This document shows positions 7,847 through 20,249 of a stretch of 64,000 nt of DNA, one piece after another (positions within the stretch are counted from its first letter, which is position 1; every line of letters begins with the position of its first letter). The notes beneath the pieces are model-generated. The model searched no databases, had not been told where the DNA came from, and worked only from the letters and a program-made list of their open reading frames with translations. The DNA is from Bradyrhizobium sp. ORS 285 (lineage in GTDB: Bacteria > Pseudomonadota > Alphaproteobacteria > Rhizobiales > Xanthobacteraceae), in NCBI RefSeq assembly GCF_900176205.1, contig NZ_LT859959.1:5601001-5665000 (forward strand). The letters run 5' to 3'. Position numbers and translations under genes: made by a program.

Positions 7847-9448
7847 ATGAACGAAACCGACGTCATCATCATCGGCGCGGGCCATAATGGCCTCACCTGT
7901 GCCGCCTATCTCGCCAAAGCGGGGCTGCGCGTGCATGTGGTCGAACGCCGCAAGGTGATCGGCGGCGCCGCCGTGACCGAGGAATTTCACCCGGGCTTCC
8001 GAAACTCCGTCGCGTCCTACACGGTGAGCCTGCTCAATCCGCGCGTGATCTCCGACCTCCGGCTGCATGAGCATGGCCTGGAGATCGTCGAGCGCCGCGC
8101 GCAGAACTTCCTGCCCTCCCCTGATGGCCGCTATCTGCTGACCGGCGAGGGCCGCACCCAGGCCTCAGTCGCCCGCCTCAGCCCTGGTGATGCCGAGGCG
8201 ATCGGCCCGTTCTCGGCGCGGCTGGAGGCGATTGCGGATGTGCTGCGCAGCCTCGTGCTGCGGGCGCCGCCGAACCTCGTGGCGCAGTTCGGGCTGCCTG
8301 CGATTCGCGAGGCGTTCAATGCGCTCGGCACCGCCAATACGCTGCGCGCGCTGTCGTTGGAGCAGCAGCGCGACCTGCTCGATCTGTTCACACGGTCCGC
8401 CGGCGAAATGCTCGACGAGATCTTCGAGACCGACCTGGTCAAGGCACTGTTCGGCTTCGACGCCATCGTCGGCAACTATGCCAGCCCCTACGCAGCCGGC
8501 TCGGCCTATGTGATGCTGCACCACGCCTTCGGCGAGGTGAACGGCAAGAAGGGCGTCTGGGGCCATGCCATCGGCGGCATGGGCGCGATCACCCAGGCGA
8601 TGGGCCGGGCGCTGAAGGAGCTGGGCACGCTGGTGGAGGTCGACAGCGGTGTCCGCGAAGTGATTGTCGAGCGCGACCGCGCCGTCGGTGTCGTGTTCGA
8701 GGACGGCCGTACGCTGCGCGCCCGCTACGTCGTCGCCAACGTCAATCCGAAGCTGCTCTACACCCGGCTGGTGCCGGCCGGCGCCCTGCCCGCGCCCTTC
8801 CTCAGCCGCATCCGCAACTGGCGCAATGGCTCGGGCACCTTCCGCATGAACGTGGCGCTCAGCCGGCTGCCCTCGTTCAGCGCGCTGCCCGGCGAGGGCG
8901 ATCACCTCTCCGCCGGCATCATCCTGGCGCCCAGCCTGGGTTATATGGACCAAGCCTATTTGGATGCGCGGGCGCATGGCTGGAGCCGCGATCCCGTCGT
9001 CGAGTTGCTGATCCCGTCCACGCTCGATGCTACGCTGGCGCCGGCCGGACAGCACGTCGCCAGCCTGTTCTGCCAGCACGTCGCGCCGGAGCTGCCGGAC
9101 GGCCGCTCCTGGGACGATCATCGCGACGAGGTGGCCGATCTCATGATCGCGACCGTCGACCGCTACGCGCCGGGCTTCGCGGCCAGCGTCATCGGGCGTC
9201 AGGTGCTGTCACCGCTCGACCTCGAGCGACAGTTCGGGCTGCTTGGCGGCGACATCTTCCACGGCGCCCTCTCGCTGAACCAGCTGTTCTCGGCCCGTCC
9301 GATGCTGGGCCACGCCGATTATCGCTCGCCGCTGAAGGGCCTCTACCATTGCGGCTCCGGCAGCCATCCGGGCGGCGGCGTCACCGGCGCGCCCGGCCAC
9401 AATGCGGCGCAGGCGATCCTGGCCGACCATCGCGCCTTGTTCGGTTGA
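7847..9448 (+). CDS. FAD-dependent oxidoreductase, phytoene desaturase / PYROXD2-like
   Basis: 533 residues. The N-terminus has the dinucleotide-binding signature VIIIGAGHNGLTCAAYLA followed at about residue 34 by the acidic end of the second strand (VVERR) and GGAAVTEEFHPGF, the pattern of the CrtI/PYROXD2 amine-oxidoreductase group. The C-terminus carries the second FAD contact LYHCGSGSHPGGGVTGAPG. No signal peptide or membrane segment is apparent. There are no carotenoid genes nearby, so a role in carotenoid synthesis is not supported; the PYROXD2-like subgroup of unknown substrate is the better fit. It is transcribed alone, divergent from the spermidine-synthase fusion. Confidence 0.82.
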   Translation: MNETDVIIIGAGHNGLTCAAYLAKAGLRVHVVERRKVIGGAAVTEEFHPGFRNSVASYTVSLLNPRVISDLRLHEHGLEIVERRAQNFLPSPDGRYLLTGEGRTQASVARLSPGDAEAIGPFSARLEAIADVLRSLVLRAPPNLVAQFGLPAIREAFNALGTANTLRALSLEQQRDLLDLFTRSAGEMLDEIFETDLVKALFGFDAIVGNYASPYAAGSAYVMLHHAFGEVNGKKGVWGHAIGGMGAITQAMGRALKELGTLVEVDSGVREVIVERDRAVGVVFEDGRTLRARYVVANVNPKLLYTRLVPAGALPAPFLSRIRNWRNGSGTFRMNVALSRLPSFSALPGEGDHLSAGIILAPSLGYMDQAYLDARAHGWSRDPVVELLIPSTLDATLAPAGQHVASLFCQHVAPELPDGRSWDDHRDEVADLMIATVDRYAPGFAASVIGRQVLSPLDLERQFGLLGGDIFHGALSLNQLFSARPMLGHADYRSPLKGLYHCGSGSHPGGGVTGAPGHNAAQAILADHRALFG

Positions 9449-9600
9449 GGACAAGGCTGTGGATAGGCAGTGGACGACGGGCTCGTCACCGGGTGACTTG
9501 GCGGTGCAAAACCTGGTTTGCCGGATGTTGATGGAGCGCGCGAAGGCTGTGCACAACGCTGTGGGAAGCTTGTGACTCAGCTGTCGAAATCGCTACCCAA

Positions 9601-9628
9601 AACGAAAAACCGGGCACTGAGGCCCGGT
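9601..9628 (-). terminator. Rho-independent terminator of the Flp pilin gene
   Basis: Read on the minus strand, a 7-bp stem ACCGGGC / GCCCGGT with a six-base loop is followed by TTTTCGTTTT. It lies 25 bases after the pilin stop codon, which fits a short, highly expressed single-gene transcript. Confidence 0.8.
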
Positions 9629-9652
9629 CCCTCGAGAACGCCGCAGCGAAGA

Positions 9653-9817
9653 TTATTTCAACGACGAGTTGATGGAGTCGAACTTGCTGCTGAGCGAAGA
9701 GCCCAGTCCATTGACGGCCGCGATGATCGCCAGGGAGATGCCGGCTGCGATTAGACCGTATTCGATCGCGGTGGCACCGGATTCGTCGCGCAAGAACTTC
9801 AGAACAATGCTCTTCAT
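9653..9817 (-). CDS. Flp/Fap-type (type IVb) pilin
   Basis: 54 residues from the ATG at 9817, chosen because GAGGTAGAG directly precedes it; an upstream in-frame start would be TTG with no site. The sequence MKSIVLKFLRDESGATAIEYGL has the hallmark of Flp pilins: a short basic leader, a prepilin peptidase site before ATAIEYG and the conserved Glu+5/Tyr+6 pair, then one hydrophobic helix (LIAAGISLAIIAAVNGLG). Products of this kind are processed by a TadV/CpaA peptidase and assembled into tad pili for adhesion. No tad/cpa assembly genes occur in the window, so this is an orphan pilin dependent on a distant locus. A hairpin lies in its leader (9839-9862). Confidence 0.92.
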   Translation of the reverse strand: MKSIVLKFLRDESGATAIEYGLIAAGISLAIIAAVNGLGSSLSSKFDSINSSLK

Positions 9818-10079
9818 CTCTACCTCGTTTCCCAACCCAGGAACCGAGGCTTTCCGGTTCCTATGACGGGAACAGTAGCCGGACAGAACCTAAGGTTGGT
9901 CTAACGGCACTCGATCAACTCGTTACGATTTTTCTCAGCAATTGCGATGCAACTTTTAGGCAGCGGGCGGGCCTCGTGAGGACAACCGGAAGCTGCTCCC
10001 ATTTCACGTCATTTTGGCCAAAGAGCTTGCGCCGGCGGCGAGATTGCTTAATCACAGCCCTCAAATTCTTCCCGGACCC

Positions 10080-10979
10080 ATGCTCATGACCTCAGCCGCG
10101 CCTCCTGCGACCTACAAGGCGACCTTCACGGTTGCGGACGAAGCCACCGCGCGGCCGGCGGTGGACGTCCTGACCGAAGTGTTCTTCGAGGGCGACGCCG
10201 CGGTCGCCGCCTTCGAGCGGCCGGATGGCCAGTGGGACGTCACGGTCCACTTTGCCGACCCGCCGGACCAGGCGCTGGTGCGCGAGCTCGTCGGCGGTGC
10301 GGCGGGAGCCGCCGTGGCCGAAAACCTGACCTTCGAGGCGGTTGAGGCCAAGGACTGGGTCAAAGCCAGCCTGGATGACCTCGTCCCCGTCCCGGCGGGC
10401 CGCTTCATGGTCCATGGCCAGCATGATCGCGACCGGGTGCCCGGGAACAAGCTCGGCATCGAGATCGAGGCGGCGCTCGCGTTCGGCACCGGCCATCACG
10501 GCACCACGCGCGCCTGCCTGCTGCTGCTCGACCACGTTCTGAAGCGCTGGGCGCCGCGCCACGTGCTCGACCTCGGCACCGGAACCGGCGTGCTGGCGAT
10601 CGCGGCCGCCAAGGCGACCCGCCGCTCCGTGCTGGCCAGCGACATCGATGCGCCCTCGGTCAGGGTCGCGCGGGACAATGCCCGGCTCAATGGCGCAGGT
10701 CCACTGGTGCAGGTGATCCGCGCGACGGGCTTTGCCGCGGCCGAATTTGGCGAAGCCGGCCCGTTCGACCTGGTGCTGGCGAATATTCTCGCCAACCCGT
10801 TGCGGCAGCTGGCGGCACCGATGCAGCGCCACCTCGCGCCCGGCGCCTTCGTGATCCTGTCAGGCCTGTTGACGCCGCAGGCACGCGCCGTGCTCGCCGC
10901 GTATCGCGCACGCGGCCTGGTTCCGGTCAGGCATCTCAGGATCGAGGGCTGGAGCAGCCTGTTGCTGCAGAAGCAGTGA
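10080..10979 (+). CDS. prmA: Ribosomal protein L11 methyltransferase
   Basis: 299 residues from the ATG at 10080; an ATG two codons later (10086) is equally possible because the only ribosome-like site is a weak CCGGA. PrmA methylates lysines and the N-terminus of ribosomal protein L11 using S-adenosylmethionine in the cytoplasm. The C-terminal Rossmann-like methyltransferase domain shows AFGTGHHGTTRACL, the SAM loop VLDLGTGTGVLAIAAAK, the acidic SDID and the NILANPL motif that marks this family. The N-terminal 100 residues are the variable substrate-recruiting domain. It lies upstream of the aminopeptidase P gene but is separated from it by a divergent small gene. Confidence 0.9.
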   Translation: MLMTSAAPPATYKATFTVADEATARPAVDVLTEVFFEGDAAVAAFERPDGQWDVTVHFADPPDQALVRELVGGAAGAAVAENLTFEAVEAKDWVKASLDDLVPVPAGRFMVHGQHDRDRVPGNKLGIEIEAALAFGTGHHGTTRACLLLLDHVLKRWAPRHVLDLGTGTGVLAIAAAKATRRSVLASDIDAPSVRVARDNARLNGAGPLVQVIRATGFAAAEFGEAGPFDLVLANILANPLRQLAAPMQRHLAPGAFVILSGLLTPQARAVLAAYRARGLVPVRHLRIEGWSSLLLQKQ

Positions 10980-11057
10980 TAGCAGGACAGCTTGCGGCAG
11001 GACTGACGGTAGCAGGCGGCGGTGGGCAGGTGGATCGTCGCGACGAACGCGCGACGA

Positions 11058-11240
11058 TTACGTCTTCGACTTGTTTTGCTGCGAGCCCGACTCGGAGCTC
11101 TTGCGGGACCCGCGTCGGACACGAGGTTCGACGAGACGGTGAACGAGATCGGCCAGCGCGCTGCGCGGCTTCTCGACGGGTGTGGCAGTCGGTGCGTGTG
11201 GCGTCGGCGCCGACAGTTTCTCGAAGGTAAAAGCAGGCAT
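11058..11240 (-). CDS. Small basic hypothetical protein
   Basis: 60 residues from the ATG at 11240, which has AGGGG seven bases upstream; a start six codons earlier lacks a site. The product begins MPAFTFEKLSAP, continues with a Pro/Ala/Thr-rich stretch, a possible amphipathic helix (ALADLVHRLVEPRVRR) and ends in a very basic, Ser-rich tail (SRKSSESGSQQNKSKT). I do not recognise a characterised family. The strong ribosome site, ordinary codon use and leading position opposite the aminopeptidase gene support a real gene. The 226 bases upstream of it are shared with the divergent aminopeptidase gene. Confidence 0.55.
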   Translation of the reverse strand: MPAFTFEKLSAPTPHAPTATPVEKPRSALADLVHRLVEPRVRRGSRKSSESGSQQNKSKT

Positions 11241-11466
11241 TGTGCATCCCCTCGCCATTGAGTTGAGGCACTCCCCGGATTGTGTGACCGTGGCTGATCT
11301 TTACGATCGTGGTCCGCACATCCATCACGTTTCCTCGCCGCATCTCTTCCGGATGACCAGCATGCGACAGCAAATCTTTTTGCACAGGCGAATGCAAGGA
11401 GATTCTTCGTGCACTGCACGCCTAACTGGATGAGTATCTGTCGCAGTTAACATCCACGCCTAAAGT

Positions 11467-13299
11467 ATGAGACCGATGTTCGAAGCCCTGTTCCAGACGT
11501 TCGAAGAACCCGAAACCGGCGTCGCGCTGACGGCAAGGCTCGCCGCGCTCCGCGAGGAACTGGCCCGGCGCAAGCTCACAGGCTTCATCGTGCCGCGCGC
11601 GGACCAGCAGCAGAACGAATATGTGCCGCCCTCGGACGAGCGGCTGGCGTGGCTGACCGGCTTCACCGGCTCGGCCGGCCTTGCGATCGTGCTGCCGCAG
11701 CAGGCCGCGATCTTCGTCGACGGCCGCTACACATTGCAGGCCGGAAAGCAGGTCGACGGCAAGGCCTGGGCGGTGGAGTCGCTGATCGAGCCGCCGCCGG
11801 AGACCTGGTTGACCGCCCATCTGCAGAACGGCGACCGCATCGGTTTCGATCCCTGGCTGCATACCACGGCTGCGGCCGAGCGCTTTGCGGCGGCCTGCGC
11901 CAAGGCCGGCGCCGAGCTGGTCCCGGTCGAGACCAATCCGATCGACAGCATCTGGACAGAGCGCCCGCTGCCGCCGCTCGGTGTGGTCTCCATCCATGGC
12001 GCGAAATTGTCCGGCGAGGTCGAGGCCGAGAAGCTCGGGCGCATCCGGCAAGAAATCGAGCGGCTCGGGGTCGAGGCGCTGGTGCTGTCCGACTCGCATA
12101 ATGTGGCCTGGACCTTCAACATCCGCGGCGCGGACGTGTCGCACACGCCGCTGCCGCTGTCCTATGCGCTGGTGCCGAAGAGCGGACGGCCGACGATCTT
12201 CATCGACAGCCGCAAGCTCTCGAACCTCACGCGCGATCATCTCGAGCAGAGCGCCGACGTGGCCGAGCCCGATGCGCTGACGACGCGGCTGACGGAGCTC
12301 GCGCAATCGGGTGCGGCGATCGCGCTCGACAGCGCGACGGCCGCGGATGCGCTGACACGGCTGATCCAGGGCGCCGGCGGCAAGCCGGTGCGCGGCGCCG
12401 ATCCGGTCAGCCTGCTGAAGGCGGCGAAGAACGGGGTCGAGATCGAAGGCACGCGGCGTGCGCACCGGCGCGACGCCGTCGCGCTGGCGCGCTTTCTCGC
12501 CTACATCGATCGCGAGGCGCCCAAGGGCAGCCTGACCGAGATCGATGCTGTCGAGGCGCTGGAGAGTTTTCGGCGCGACACCGGCGCACTCAAGGACGTC
12601 TCCTTCCCGACGATCTCCGGCACGGGTCCGAATGGCGCGATCGTGCATTATCGCGTCACCCGCAAGAGCAACCGTCGCATCATGCCCGGTGATCTGCTGC
12701 TGATCGATTCCGGCGCGCAATATCAGGACGGCACCACCGACGTCACCCGCACCATCGCGGTGGGCACCCCGACCGACGAGATGCGCGATCGCTTCACCCG
12801 GGTGTTGCGCGGCCATCTGGCGATCGCCCGCGCGCTGTTTCCCGACGGCACCACCGGCGCGCAGCTCGACACCTTGGCGCGCCAGTTCCTGTGGCAGGCC
12901 GGCATCGACTTCGAGCACGGCACCGGCCATGGCGTCGGCAGCTATCTGTCGGTGCACGAAGGTCCGGCGCGGATCTCCAAGCTCGGCACCACGCCGCTCA
13001 AGCGCGGCATGATCCTGTCCAACGAGCCCGGCTACTACAAGACCGACGCCTTCGGCATCCGCATCGAGAACCTCGAGCTGGTGGTCGCCAAGGAGATCAA
13101 TGGCGCGGAGAAGCCGATGAACGGCTTCGAGGCGCTGACCTTGGCGCCGATCGATCGCCGGCTGATCGATGTCAACATGCTCAGCGCCGAGGAGCGCGCC
13201 TGGCTCGACGCCTATCATGCCCGCGTCAGGGACGCCGTACGCGCCGCGCTCGATGAGCCCGACCAGCTCTGGCTGGATCAGGCGACGGCGCCGCTCTGA
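11467..13299 (+). CDS. pepP: Xaa-Pro aminopeptidase (aminopeptidase P, M24B)
   Basis: 610 residues, the long form of aminopeptidase P with two creatinase-like N-terminal domains (about 20-310) before the pita-bread catalytic domain (about 315-540). The five metal ligands are visible: Asp in LLIDSGAQ, Asp in TTDVTRT, His in GTGHGVGSY, Glu in LSNEPGYY and Glu in IRIENLEL. It removes an N-terminal residue preceding proline, in the cytoplasm, with two divalent metals such as Mn. The start is uncertain: an ATG at 11476 three codons in has a slightly better upstream GAGACCG. The gene stands alone; a degenerate fold-back repeat follows its stop codon. Confidence 0.9.
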   Translation: MRPMFEALFQTFEEPETGVALTARLAALREELARRKLTGFIVPRADQQQNEYVPPSDERLAWLTGFTGSAGLAIVLPQQAAIFVDGRYTLQAGKQVDGKAWAVESLIEPPPETWLTAHLQNGDRIGFDPWLHTTAAAERFAAACAKAGAELVPVETNPIDSIWTERPLPPLGVVSIHGAKLSGEVEAEKLGRIRQEIERLGVEALVLSDSHNVAWTFNIRGADVSHTPLPLSYALVPKSGRPTIFIDSRKLSNLTRDHLEQSADVAEPDALTTRLTELAQSGAAIALDSATAADALTRLIQGAGGKPVRGADPVSLLKAAKNGVEIEGTRRAHRRDAVALARFLAYIDREAPKGSLTEIDAVEALESFRRDTGALKDVSFPTISGTGPNGAIVHYRVTRKSNRRIMPGDLLLIDSGAQYQDGTTDVTRTIAVGTPTDEMRDRFTRVLRGHLAIARALFPDGTTGAQLDTLARQFLWQAGIDFEHGTGHGVGSYLSVHEGPARISKLGTTPLKRGMILSNEPGYYKTDAFGIRIENLELVVAKEINGAEKPMNGFEALTLAPIDRRLIDVNMLSAEERAWLDAYHARVRDAVRAALDEPDQLWLDQATAPL

Positions 13300-13307
13300 T
13301 GACGATC

Positions 13308-13451
13308 GTAGGGTGGGCAAAGCGGCCGCCGCAGGCGGCAGCGTGCCCACCGTCTCGTCTCTCGGCGTGGTCAGCAGCGCTGATGGTGGGCACGGCGCGC
13401 GATGGCTCAGCAAGGCACGCACGCAGTTGGGCGCGCCTTTGCGCACCCTAC
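13308..13451. repeat. Degenerate copy of the 153-bp fold-back element
   Basis: 144 bases that begin GTAGGGTGGGCAAAG and end with a near complement (GCGCCTTTGCGCACCCTAC), with an inner inverted pair GTGCCCACCG / GGTGGGCAC. The same arrangement and end sequences recur in three well-preserved tandem copies at 53143-53705. This copy sits just after the aminopeptidase stop codon, is shorter and has diverged in the arms, so it looks like an older insertion. Confidence 0.8.
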
Positions 13452-13596
13452 AGATGAGGCTTCCTGAACTACACCAGCGCCGTCGCAGCACCGGTTGCAA
13501 CTGTCCCGCTGCCGGCATGGGCGCATGCGGAAACAGGCATTTCCGTGACGCGGAAGGTCGCTACAGTCGGGCCGTTCACCTGATTTGAGCGGCACC

Positions 13597-14874
13597 ATGC
13601 ATGGAATGATCAGCAGACCGCCGGGCGCGATCGGAACGCGCGCGGTCCCGTCGCGCACCGTGCTGGTCCTTCTCGTCGTCATGACCGGGCTGGCGCCGAT
13701 CTCGCTGTATCTGCTGGTTCCGGCGCTGCCGCTGCTCGCGACCACATTCGGGCGCGACGCCTCCGTCGTGCAGATGACGGTGTCGTTCTACATGATCGGC
13801 ATCGCGATCTCGCAACTGCTGCTCGGTCCGCTGTCCGACCGTTTCGGCCGCCGCCCCGTGATGCTCGCGGGCCTCGCGCTCTCGATCGTGGCGAGCTTCG
13901 GTTGCATCTTCGCCGAGACTTTGCCGCAGCTGATTGCGGCGCGCTTCTTCCAGGCGCTCGGCGGCGCCAGTGGCATGGTGATCAGCCGCGCCATCATCCG
14001 CGATCTCTATCCGCGCGAGCGCATCGGCGCGATGATCAGCCTCGTCGTCGCCGTCATGATGATCGCGCAGATGCTGTCGCCGTTGACCGGCGGCCTGATC
14101 GAGATCGCGTTCGGCTGGCATGCCATCTTCTACGTCGTCGCAGCGGTGTCGATTGCGGTCGGAGTCGCGGTGACGCTGGCGCTGCCGGAGACCCGCCCTG
14201 CCCGCGTCGAAGGCGCGAGCTTCCGCCGCGACGTCGTCATGCTCGTCAGGAGCCGCGCCTTTCTCGGCTACATGCTGTGCCAGGTGTTGGCGTCGCAGAT
14301 CATCTTCGCCTTTGCCGGCGGTGGCCCCTACATCGTCGAGGTACAGATGGGGCGTACGTCGGCGGAATATGGCGCGTGGTTCGCGACGACAGGCTTCGCC
14401 TATTTCGCCGGCAATCTGTTCTGCGTCCGCTACGCACCGCGTCATTCGCTCGACCGGCTGATCTGGTTCGGACTGATCTTGCAGCTCACGAGCGCGGCGC
14501 TGAACTTCACCTGGAGCCTGTTCGGGTTCAACCAGATGCCGTCCGTGCTGTTCGGCACGCAGATGCTGCTGATGTTCGCCAACGCCTTCGTAATGGCGAA
14601 CTCCGCGGCCGGCGCGATCAGCGTCCGGCCGGGCGCTGCCGGCACCGCCTCCGGCGCGATGGGTTTTCTGCAGATGGGCCTGGGCGCGCTGACCTCGCAG
14701 CTCGGCGCCTATCTGGGCGGCCACTACGCGACGACGCTGCCGCTGACGTCGGCGATGCTGACGCTCTCGCTGGCCTGCGCCTGCAGCATGATTTTCCTCG
14801 TCCCGCGTACGCCGGTGACGGTGACGAAGGAGCTGATCGAGCAGGCAGAGGAGGATGAGGCCGGGCTGATGTGA
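13597..14874 (+). CDS. MFS multidrug exporter, Bcr/CflA family
   Basis: 425 residues from the ATG at 13597; the frame opens earlier only at a TTG. Twelve membrane segments are expected. The loop between segments 2 and 3 carries the major-facilitator signature GPLSDRFGRRPVMLAG, and the first segment region PISLYLLVPALPLLA with the downstream GASGMVISRAIIRDLY is characteristic of the Bcr/CflA drug/proton antiporters (bicyclomycin, chloramphenicol type). It would export small hydrophobic compounds from the cytoplasm across the inner membrane. It has no adjacent regulator. It is convergent with ligA, 12 bases apart. Confidence 0.88.
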   Translation: MHGMISRPPGAIGTRAVPSRTVLVLLVVMTGLAPISLYLLVPALPLLATTFGRDASVVQMTVSFYMIGIAISQLLLGPLSDRFGRRPVMLAGLALSIVASFGCIFAETLPQLIAARFFQALGGASGMVISRAIIRDLYPRERIGAMISLVVAVMMIAQMLSPLTGGLIEIAFGWHAIFYVVAAVSIAVGVAVTLALPETRPARVEGASFRRDVVMLVRSRAFLGYMLCQVLASQIIFAFAGGGPYIVEVQMGRTSAEYGAWFATTGFAYFAGNLFCVRYAPRHSLDRLIWFGLILQLTSAALNFTWSLFGFNQMPSVLFGTQMLLMFANAFVMANSAAGAISVRPGAAGTASGAMGFLQMGLGALTSQLGAYLGGHYATTLPLTSAMLTLSLACACSMIFLVPRTPVTVTKELIEQAEEDEAGLM

Positions 14875-14886
14875 GGATCGCGCTCG

Positions 14887-18832
<3,946 letters not shown>

Positions 18833-18920
18833 GGAACCGAAGTCCTTCGAAACGGGGCAGGATGCCCCTGAGCGAACGACTCGACCTTAGCAGCAAAACG
18901 AGAACAAAACAAGAATTGAG

Positions 18921-18948
18921 AACAAAGAGAGGCCGACTTCAGCCGGCC
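18921..18948 (-). terminator. Possible terminator after bamD
   Basis: On the minus strand GGCCGGC-TGAA-GTCGGCC (one G-T pair) is followed by TCTCTTTGTTCT, 10 bases after the bamD stop. It may separate bamD from recN transcription, at least partly. Confidence 0.5.
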
Positions 18949-18958
18949 CCGTGCGCGT

Positions 18959-19849
18959 TCAGCCGAGCCCCAGCTTCTTGAAGGCGCGCGAGATGTAGGA
19001 GCCCTTGTTCTCCTCCGGCTCGACCCCACCGGACTTCACGAGATTATAGGCGTCCTTGTACCACTTGCTGTCCGGGAAGTTGTGGCCGAGCACTGCGGCC
19101 GCCGTCTGCGCCTCGCCGACGATGCCAATCGTCATGTAGGCCTCGGTCAGGCGGTACAGCGCTTCCTCGACGTGGCGAGTGGTCTGGTACTGCGTCACCA
19201 CCGTCTTAAAGCGATTGATGGCCGCGGTGTAGTCGCGCTTCTGCATGTAGTAGCGGCCGACGTCCATCTCCTTGCCGGCGAGCTGATCGCGGGCGCCCTC
19301 CATCTTGGCCTTGGCGCTGGTCGCGTATTCCGACGTCGGATATTTGCGCACGACCTCTTCGAGCGCCGCGATCGCCTTCTCGGTGCGGCCCTGGTCGCGG
19401 CTGATGTCCGGGATCTGGTCGTAATGCGAAGCGGCGATCAGGTATTGCGCGTAGGCGGCGTCCGGGCTGCCGGGATGCAGCGTCACGTAGCGCGTGGCGG
19501 CGCCGATGCAGCCGTCATAGTCGCCCGCCTGATACGAGGCGTAGGCCGACATCAGCAGCGATTTGCGGGCCCAGTCGGAATAAGGATGCTGGCGATCGAC
19601 CTCCTCGAACTTCTTGGTCGCCGCCTTCACATCCTTCTTCTCGTTCATCAGGAACAAGCCCTCATTGTAGAGCTTGTCTGCCGGCTCATCGACGAAGGTG
19701 TCGTCCTTGGCCAGGAACTTGTCCCAGAGACCGCCGGTGCCGCAGCCCGCAAGAGGCAGCGCGAGCAGGACCATCGACGCTGCAAGTCGAACGCCGCGAG
19801 CGGCCGAGACGGGATGGGGGAATTCGCGCGTGAGACGCTGGTTCGACAT
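18959..19849 (-). CDS. bamD: Outer membrane assembly lipoprotein BamD
   Basis: 296 residues from the ATG at 19849, with GAGAAG just upstream; the 46 extra residues of open frame before it lack a site. It is a lipoprotein: the leader ends LPLAGC, giving lipidated C36. The mature part is a string of TPR repeats (about 60-260; for example DAAYAQYLIAASHYDQ, KYPTSEYA, GRYYMQKRDYTAAINRF). BamD sits on the periplasmic face of the outer membrane and works with BamA to fold beta-barrel proteins. It lies between lpxC and recN, an order common in Rhizobiales. Its C-terminus is rich in Lys and Gly and extends slightly past the TPR fold. Confidence 0.93.
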   Translation of the reverse strand: MSNQRLTREFPHPVSAARGVRLAASMVLLALPLAGCGTGGLWDKFLAKDDTFVDEPADKLYNEGLFLMNEKKDVKAATKKFEEVDRQHPYSDWARKSLLMSAYASYQAGDYDGCIGAATRYVTLHPGSPDAAYAQYLIAASHYDQIPDISRDQGRTEKAIAALEEVVRKYPTSEYATSAKAKMEGARDQLAGKEMDVGRYYMQKRDYTAAINRFKTVVTQYQTTRHVEEALYRLTEAYMTIGIVGEAQTAAAVLGHNFPDSKWYKDAYNLVKSGGVEPEENKGSYISRAFKKLGLG

Positions 19850-20249
19850 GCTTCTCTGGAACCCGATGCCTGTGATCTGATCTACGCCGCGCACCATGAC
19901 CATCGTCTCATGATCGCGAAGGAAAGAGCCCCGCTTGTGGCGCGCATCACGCTGCCACGGCCTCTCTAGCTGAAAACACTTCGTCAACCAACCGCATAGG
20001 GAGCCAATCCGTCCGGATTAAGGCGAGACCGAGGCTACCGCCTCGCATCATGGTTACCAACGGAAAAGCCTTTGGAAAAGCTAGGGAAATGAAGACGCCC
20101 CGAAATTGGCCGCGGGCGCTCGGCAACAATCGCTAACGAAAATGATGAGGGACTCTCGATGCGCGGGCGCACGAGAAAGCCCAAGCGGCTGTGGCAACTC
20201 TGGCCTCGTCAAGCTGTCACGACCTGACGATTCGTCGAGATCAATGAGC
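19850..20249. other. Intergenic region between lpxC and bamD
   Basis: 400 bases upstream of bamD and downstream of lpxC. It should contain the bamD promoter. A small hairpin (GGCGAG...CTCGCC-like, near 20021-20045) is present but without a T-run. No protein frame here has supporting features; I see nothing else. Confidence 0.4.

Noticed and set aside
7847-9448. Carotenoid phytoene desaturase (crtI)
   Set aside because: FAD motifs fit the superfamily, but no crt genes are adjacent and the sequence fits the PYROXD2-like group better.
11422-13518. 698-codon minus-strand frame opposite aminopeptidase P
   Set aside because: Shadow frame; aminopeptidase P on the plus strand has all metal ligands.
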